A stretch of 64,000 bases of DNA from Streptomyces malaysiensis subsp. samsunensis (GTDB taxonomy: Bacteria; Actinomycetota; Actinomycetes; Streptomycetales; Streptomycetaceae). Below the pieces are notes generated by a model. The model searched no databases. It had not been told where the DNA came from and saw nothing but the letters and a program-made list of their open reading frames with translations. Position 1 is the stretch's first letter. Every line of letters begins with the position of its first letter. This document shows, piece by piece, positions 59,771 to 64,000 of the stretch. Position numbers and translations under genes: made by a program. The stretch is from contig NZ_JANIIC010000008.1 of NCBI RefSeq assembly GCF_024519315.1, forward strand, positions 155,258 through 219,257, given 5' to 3'.

Positions 59771-61420
59771 GTGAATGGACCCCTCATCGTCCAAAGCGAC
59801 AAGACGCTCCTGCTCGAGGTGGACCACGAGCAGGCGGACGCCTGCCGCCGCGCCATCGCGCCCTTCGCCGAGCTGGAGCGGGCGCCCGAGCACATCCACA
59901 CCTACCGGGTGACCCCGCTGGGGCTGTGGAACGCCCGCGCCGCCGGGCACGACGCCGAGCAGGTGGTGGACGCCCTCGTCGCGTACTCCCGCTACCCCGT
60001 CCCGCACGCCCTCCTCGTGGACGTCGCGGAGACCATGGCCCGCTACGGGCGGCTGCGGCTGCTCAAGCACCCCACCCACGGTCTGGTCCTGGAGACCAGC
60101 GACCGCCCGGTCCTCGAGGAGATCCTGCGGTCCAAGAAGGTCCAGCCGCTGGTCGGCGCCCGGATCGACCCGGAGACCGTCGTCGTCCACCCCTCCGAGC
60201 GCGGCCAGATCAAGCAGACGCTGCTGAAGCTGGGCTGGCCCGCCGAGGACCTGGCCGGCTATGTGGACGGCGAGGCGCACCCCGTCGAGCTGCGCGAGGA
60301 CGGCTGGGCGCTGCGGCCGTATCAGAAGCAGGCCGTGGAGGGCTTCTGGCACGGCGGCTCTGGTGTTGTCGTACTGCCCTGCGGTGCGGGAAAGACGCTG
60401 GTGGGGGCGGGTGCGATGGCCACCGCCAAGTCGACCACACTGATCCTGGTCACCAACACCGTCTCCGCCCGGCAGTGGAAGCACGAGCTGGTGCGCCGCA
60501 CCTCGCTCAGCGAGGAGGAGATCGGTGAGTACAGCGGTACGCGGAAGGAGATCCGCCCGATCACCATCGCCACGTACCAGGTGCTCACCACCAAGCGGAA
60601 GGGCATCTATCCGCATCTGGAGCTGTTCGACTCCCGCGACTGGGGCCTGATCGTCTACGACGAGGTGCATCTGCTGCCCGCGCCCGTCTTCAAGTTCACC
60701 GCCGATCTCCAGGCCCGGCGGCGGCTCGGGCTCACGGCGACGCTCGTCCGGGAGGACGGCCGCGAGTCCGATGTCTTCTCGCTCATCGGACCCAAGCGCT
60801 TCGACGCGCCCTGGAAGGAGATCGAGGCGCAGGGCTATATCGCGCCCGCCGACTGTGTCGAGGTCCGGGTCAATCTGACCGAGTCCGAGCGGCTGACGTA
60901 CGCGACCGCCGAGACCGACGAGAAGTACCGCTACTGCGCCACCACCGACTCCAAGCGGATCGTCACCGAGGCGCTGGTCGCCCGGCACAGGGGGCAGCAG
61001 ACGCTGGTCATCGGCCAGTACATCGACCAGCTGGACGAGTTGGGCGAGCACCTGGACGCGCCCGTCATCAAGGGCGAGACCACCAACGCCCAGCGGGAGA
61101 AGCTCTTCGACGCCTTCCGGGAGGGCGAGCTGTCGGTGCTCGTCGTCTCCAAGGTCGCCAACTTCTCCATCGACCTCCCCGAGGCCACGGTCGCCATCCA
61201 GGTCTCCGGCACCTTCGGCTCCCGCCAGGAGGAGGCCCAGCGGCTCGGCCGCGTACTGCGCCCGAAGGCGGACGGCCACCCGGCGGTCTTCTACTCGGTG
61301 GTCGCGCGCGACACCATCGACCAGGACTTCGCGGCGCACCGCCAGCGGTTCCTGGCCGAGCAGGGGTACGCGTACCGGATCGTGGACGCGAGCGCGCTGC
61401 TGGCGGACGAGGACGTCTGA
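59771..61420 (+). CDS. XPB/Ssl2-type DNA repair helicase
   Basis: This 549-residue superfamily 2 helicase has an N-terminal damage-recognition-like domain, then motif Q/I LRPYQKQAVEGFW and LPCGAGKTLVGAGA, motif II IVYDEVHLLPAP (DEVH), motif III LGLTATLVREDG, and motifs V-VI VVSKVANFSIDLPEATVAIQ and RQEEAQRLGRVLRPK, all intact. Bacterial XPB proteins are ATP-dependent 3'-5' helicases tied to repair. GTG 59771 (VNGPLIVQSDKTLLLE) matches the family N-terminus. It follows the helicase-associated-domain gene by about 1.2 kb on the same strand. Confidence 0.95.
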   Translation: MNGPLIVQSDKTLLLEVDHEQADACRRAIAPFAELERAPEHIHTYRVTPLGLWNARAAGHDAEQVVDALVAYSRYPVPHALLVDVAETMARYGRLRLLKHPTHGLVLETSDRPVLEEILRSKKVQPLVGARIDPETVVVHPSERGQIKQTLLKLGWPAEDLAGYVDGEAHPVELREDGWALRPYQKQAVEGFWHGGSGVVVLPCGAGKTLVGAGAMATAKSTTLILVTNTVSARQWKHELVRRTSLSEEEIGEYSGTRKEIRPITIATYQVLTTKRKGIYPHLELFDSRDWGLIVYDEVHLLPAPVFKFTADLQARRRLGLTATLVREDGRESDVFSLIGPKRFDAPWKEIEAQGYIAPADCVEVRVNLTESERLTYATAETDEKYRYCATTDSKRIVTEALVARHRGQQTLVIGQYIDQLDELGEHLDAPVIKGETTNAQREKLFDAFREGELSVLVVSKVANFSIDLPEATVAIQVSGTFGSRQEEAQRLGRVLRPKADGHPAVFYSVVARDTIDQDFAAHRQRFLAEQGYAYRIVDASALLADEDV

Positions 61421-61544
61421 CGTCTGAGGTCCGGCGCAGGCTCCGGCACCGTCACCCGTCATCACTCGCCCGTCCCACTCACCCGTCCCCCATGACTTCT
61501 GCCGTGCGGGACGGGTGATCGCCGGCTGCCCTGCCGACTCACCT

Positions 61545-61617
61545 GGCCAAGGCGCGGCCGTGGGCCAAGGCGCGGCCGGTGGCCAAGGCGTGACCGGTGG
61601 GCCAAGGCGTGACCTGG
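61545..61617. repeat. four 18-19-bp tandem repeats
   Basis: Units begin at 61545, 61563, 61581 and 61600 (ggccaaggcgcggccgtg and ggccaaggcgtgaccggtg variants). Confidence 0.9.
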
Positions 61618-61711
61618 GACCGGGGGCCTGCCCACGAGCCGACCCATGAGCCCGCCCGCCCCACTCCCCCGGGCCGGTCATAATTCATTCGCCTCCCCGA
61701 CATGCCCTGGC

Positions 61712-61717
61712 TACAAT
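61712..61717 (+). promoter_or_regulatory. candidate -10 box of the HelD-like gene
   Basis: TACAAT is close to the SigA/HrdB consensus and is the best -10 in the gap. A -35 at the right distance is weak (ttcgcc, about 61688-61693). Confidence 0.4.
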
Positions 61718-61863
61718 CGCCGGTCTTGCCGCCTCCCGCGTCCCGAACGGGGAGAGCCGCTGCCCGGACGGAAACCGGGCGGCATCTCGTACCGCGCGTC
61801 ATCCGTACCGCGCACCCACTTCGTGCACTCGCTTTTGTGTACTCGCTCGCCGGAGGCTACGCC

Positions 61864-64000
61864 GTGCCCTCGCACGCCCCTGACCACCCAGGCCCCCTGT
61901 CAGACCCCCTGACAGGCCCGCTCGCGGACCCCCTCACGAATCCTCACGCGGACCCCCTCGCGGACCCCCTCGCGCGGGAGCGCGCCCATCTGACCGCGTC
62001 CCGCGCCGCGCTGCGCGCCATGCGCGCCGACGTCGAGGCCCTCGACCTCCGGGACGTCTCCGCGAACTGGGTCAACGCCGAAGCGCTGCACCACCAGGTC
62101 AGCGAGCGCATCAAGGCCCTCGCGGACCTCGCCGACACGCCGCTCTTCTTCGGCCGTCTGGACTATCTGCACACACCGGGCGCGGAGTCGGCGGAGGGCG
62201 CGGCGGGGGAGCGCTTCTACATCGGCCGCCGCCATGTGCACGACGGGGACGGCGACCCCATGGTCATCGACTGGCGCGCCCCCGTCTCCCAGCCCTTCTA
62301 CCAGGCGTCCAAGAAGGCGCCGATGGACATCGGGCTGCGCCGCCGCTTCGGCTACACGGGCGGCGAGCTGACGGCGTACGAGGACGAAAGGCTCTCCGAC
62401 CCCGAGGAGGCGGAGCAGACCAGCAAGCTGCTCCAGTCCGAGATCGAGCGCCCGCGCGTCGGCCCGATGCGGGACATCGTCGCGACGATCCAGCCGGAGC
62501 AGGACGAGATCGTCCGCCAGGGGATCGGCGGCACCATCTGCGTCCAGGGGGCGCCGGGCACCGGTAAGACGGCCGTGGGGCTGCACCGGGTGGCGTATCT
62601 GCTGTACGCGCACCGCGAGCGGCTGGCCCGCTCCGGCACCCTGGTCATCGGCCCGAACCGGTCCTTCCTCCACTACATCGAGCAGGTCCTGCCGGCCCTC
62701 GGCGAACTGCAAGTGGCCCAGGCGACCGTCGAGGACCTGGTGACCCGCCCGTCCCTGGGCGCCGAGTCGCGGGGCACCGACTCCGCCGACGCGGCCCGTA
62801 TCAAGGGCGACGCACGGCTGGCCGAGGTGTTGCGCCGCGCCCTGCGCTCGCATGTCACCGCCCCCGCCGAACCCTGTGTGGTGGTGCGCGGCTCACGCCG
62901 CTGGCGGGTGCCCGCATACGAACTGGAGGAGATCGTCGAGGAGTTGCTCACCCGCGACATCCGCTACGGCGCGGCCCGCGAGGCGCTTCCGCAGCGCATC
63001 GCGCACGCCGTGCTCATCCGGATGGAGCAGGCGGGCGAGGCCCCCGACGACCGCGTCCAGGACGCGGTGGCCCGTAACCCCGCCGTGAAGGCCGCCGTCA
63101 AAACGATCTGGCCGCCGGTCGACCCGGCCAAGCTGGTGCTGCGGCTGCTCTCCGACGCCGACTTCCTGGCCGCCCACGCCGACGGCATCCTCGACGCCGA
63201 CGAGCAGAAGACCATCCTGTGGGCGAAGCCCGGGCGCGGGGTGAAGTCCGCGAAGTGGTCCCCGGCGGACCTGGTGCTGATCGACGAGGCCGCCGACCTC
63301 ATCGAGCGCACCCCGTCCCTCGGCCATGTGGTCCTGGACGAGGCTCAGGACCTGTCCCCCATGCAGTACCGCGCGGTCGGCCGCCGTTGCAGCACCGGCT
63401 CGGCCACCGTGCTCGGCGACATCGCCCAGGGCACCACCCCCTGGGCGACGGCCAGCTGGGAGGAGGCCCTGACCCATCTGGGCAAGGACGGGGCGGCGGT
63501 CGAGGAGCTGACCCAGGGCTTCCGGGTGCCACGCGAGGTGATCGCGTACGCCTCGCGGCTGCTGCCCGCCATCGCCCCCGGCCTCTCGGAGGCCACCTCG
63601 ATCCGCGAGGCGGCGGGCGACTTCTCCGTACGGGCCGTGGACCCGGACGAGCTGGACGCGGCCGTGCTCGCCGCCTGCCGTGAGGCCCTGGGGCATGAGG
63701 GCTCGATCGGGCTGATCGCGGCCGACGCCCGCGTCCCGGCCCTGGCCGAGGCCCTCGACGCGGCGGGCCTGACCCACCTCTCCCCCGGCGAGGAGACCAG
63801 CGCCGAGGCCCGCCTCACCCTCGTCCCGGCGACCCTGGCCAAGGGTCTGGAGTACGACTACGTGGTACTGGACGAACCGGCCGCCGTGGTCGACGGCGAA
63901 CCCGACGAACGCACCGGGCTGCGCCGCCTGTACGTCGCCCTGACCCGCGCGGTCTCGGGCCTGACGGTCGTCCACGGCGCACCCCTGCCGGAGCGACTGG
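61864..64000 (+). CDS. HelD-like RNA polymerase-recycling ATPase (5' part, runs off the window)
   Basis: This reading frame continues to the window end (712 codons visible). After a repeat-like N-terminus (DPLTGPLADPLTNPHADPLA) come the coiled-coil-type arm, the HelD segment GRRHVHDGDGDPMVIDWRAP, Walker A VQGAPGTGKTAVGLHRVAYL, GHVVLDEAQDLSPMQYRAVG (motif II), GDIAQGTTPWATASW and late motifs TLAKGLEYDYVVLDEP and RRLYVALTRAVSGLTVV. HelD proteins remove stalled RNA polymerase from DNA; some actinobacterial members (HelR) protect against rifamycins. No rifamycin-associated element was recognised upstream. GTG 61864 has GGAGG 7 nt upstream. Confidence 0.9.
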   Translation, partial: MPSHAPDHPGPLSDPLTGPLADPLTNPHADPLADPLARERAHLTASRAALRAMRADVEALDLRDVSANWVNAEALHHQVSERIKALADLADTPLFFGRLDYLHTPGAESAEGAAGERFYIGRRHVHDGDGDPMVIDWRAPVSQPFYQASKKAPMDIGLRRRFGYTGGELTAYEDERLSDPEEAEQTSKLLQSEIERPRVGPMRDIVATIQPEQDEIVRQGIGGTICVQGAPGTGKTAVGLHRVAYLLYAHRERLARSGTLVIGPNRSFLHYIEQVLPALGELQVAQATVEDLVTRPSLGAESRGTDSADAARIKGDARLAEVLRRALRSHVTAPAEPCVVVRGSRRWRVPAYELEEIVEELLTRDIRYGAAREALPQRIAHAVLIRMEQAGEAPDDRVQDAVARNPAVKAAVKTIWPPVDPAKLVLRLLSDADFLAAHADGILDADEQKTILWAKPGRGVKSAKWSPADLVLIDEAADLIERTPSLGHVVLDEAQDLSPMQYRAVGRRCSTGSATVLGDIAQGTTPWATASWEEALTHLGKDGAAVEELTQGFRVPREVIAYASRLLPAIAPGLSEATSIREAAGDFSVRAVDPDELDAAVLAACREALGHEGSIGLIAADARVPALAEALDAAGLTHLSPGEETSAEARLTLVPATLAKGLEYDYVVLDEPAAVVDGEPDERTGLRRLYVALTRAVSGLTVVHGAPLPERL

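Larger units (their letters stand above)
61421..61863. other. intergenic region upstream of the HelD-like gene
   Basis: No gene seen. It holds an 18-19-bp repeat array (61545-61617) and a good -10 hexamer (61712-61717), leaving a 5' untranslated region of roughly 140 nt before the HelD-like start. Confidence 0.6.

Noticed and set aside
61640..61863. Rifamycin-associated element upstream of the HelD-like gene
   Set aside because: I could not find the expected inverted-repeat motif; the nearest signal is an ordinary -10 hexamer.

Overview
The window reads as Streptomyces chromosomal core sequence. It is very GC rich, has GTG and TTG starts, many ATGA/GTGA stop-start overlaps, several apparently leaderless promoters (a -10 box 5-8 nt before the start codon), and marker genes such as serC, pdxH, a second citrate synthase, futalosine-pathway mqnB/mqnD and an actinobacterial XPB helicase. 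No tRNA, rRNA or CRISPR array was seen.

Layout. 0-8.4 kb: a serine-less alpha/beta hydrolase, a DtxR-type metalloregulator divergent from a UPF0309 SIS protein, a PAS/GAF sensor, pdxH divergent from citrate synthase 2. 8.4-19.1 kb: one long minus-strand catabolic operon, read as TIGR03084 protein, AtuA, carboxyltransferase, biotin carboxylase/BCCP, acyl-CoA dehydrogenase, acyl-CoA synthetase, enoyl-CoA hydratase and TetR. It looks like branched or terpenoid acyl-CoA breakdown with its own repressor. 19.4-32.4 kb: a GlcD/Fe-S/CCG oxidoreductase, serC, an exported beta-propeller protein, small membrane proteins, an aldo/keto reductase, ThpR, a MarR-MFS pair, an NCS2 purine permease and DUF2530. 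32.9-45.4 kb: SAM methyltransferase, a sacsin/Hsp90-like ATPase, DUF3027, an MFS protein, a DUF2771 lipoprotein, mqnB-mqnD, a cold-shock protein and a HAD phosphatase.

45.47-49.88 kb is an inserted element: 35-bp inverted repeats (31 of 35 identical) flanked by TA bound an IS630-type transposase plus a carboxymuconolactone-decarboxylase-like gene, a cupin, a TetR regulator and gene debris. It sits in the short region between the HAD gene and an iron-siderophore ABC transporter, touching an iron-box-like site. In the transporter operon the second permease gene is split by fourteen 17/18-bp repeats whose four 17-bp units break the frame.

53.5-64 kb: a HAAS-domain membrane protein, a helicase-associated-domain protein with a roughly 240-residue repeat insertion, a frameshifted VanZ-like gene, XPB helicase, and a HelD-like RNA-polymerase-recycling ATPase that runs off the window.

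The most unusual property is recurrent: short tandem repeats (about 14-109 bp) have grown at gene ends, in linkers and across stop codons throughout the window. Some copies carry ribosome-binding sites or start codons, and at two places they coincide with a broken reading frame.
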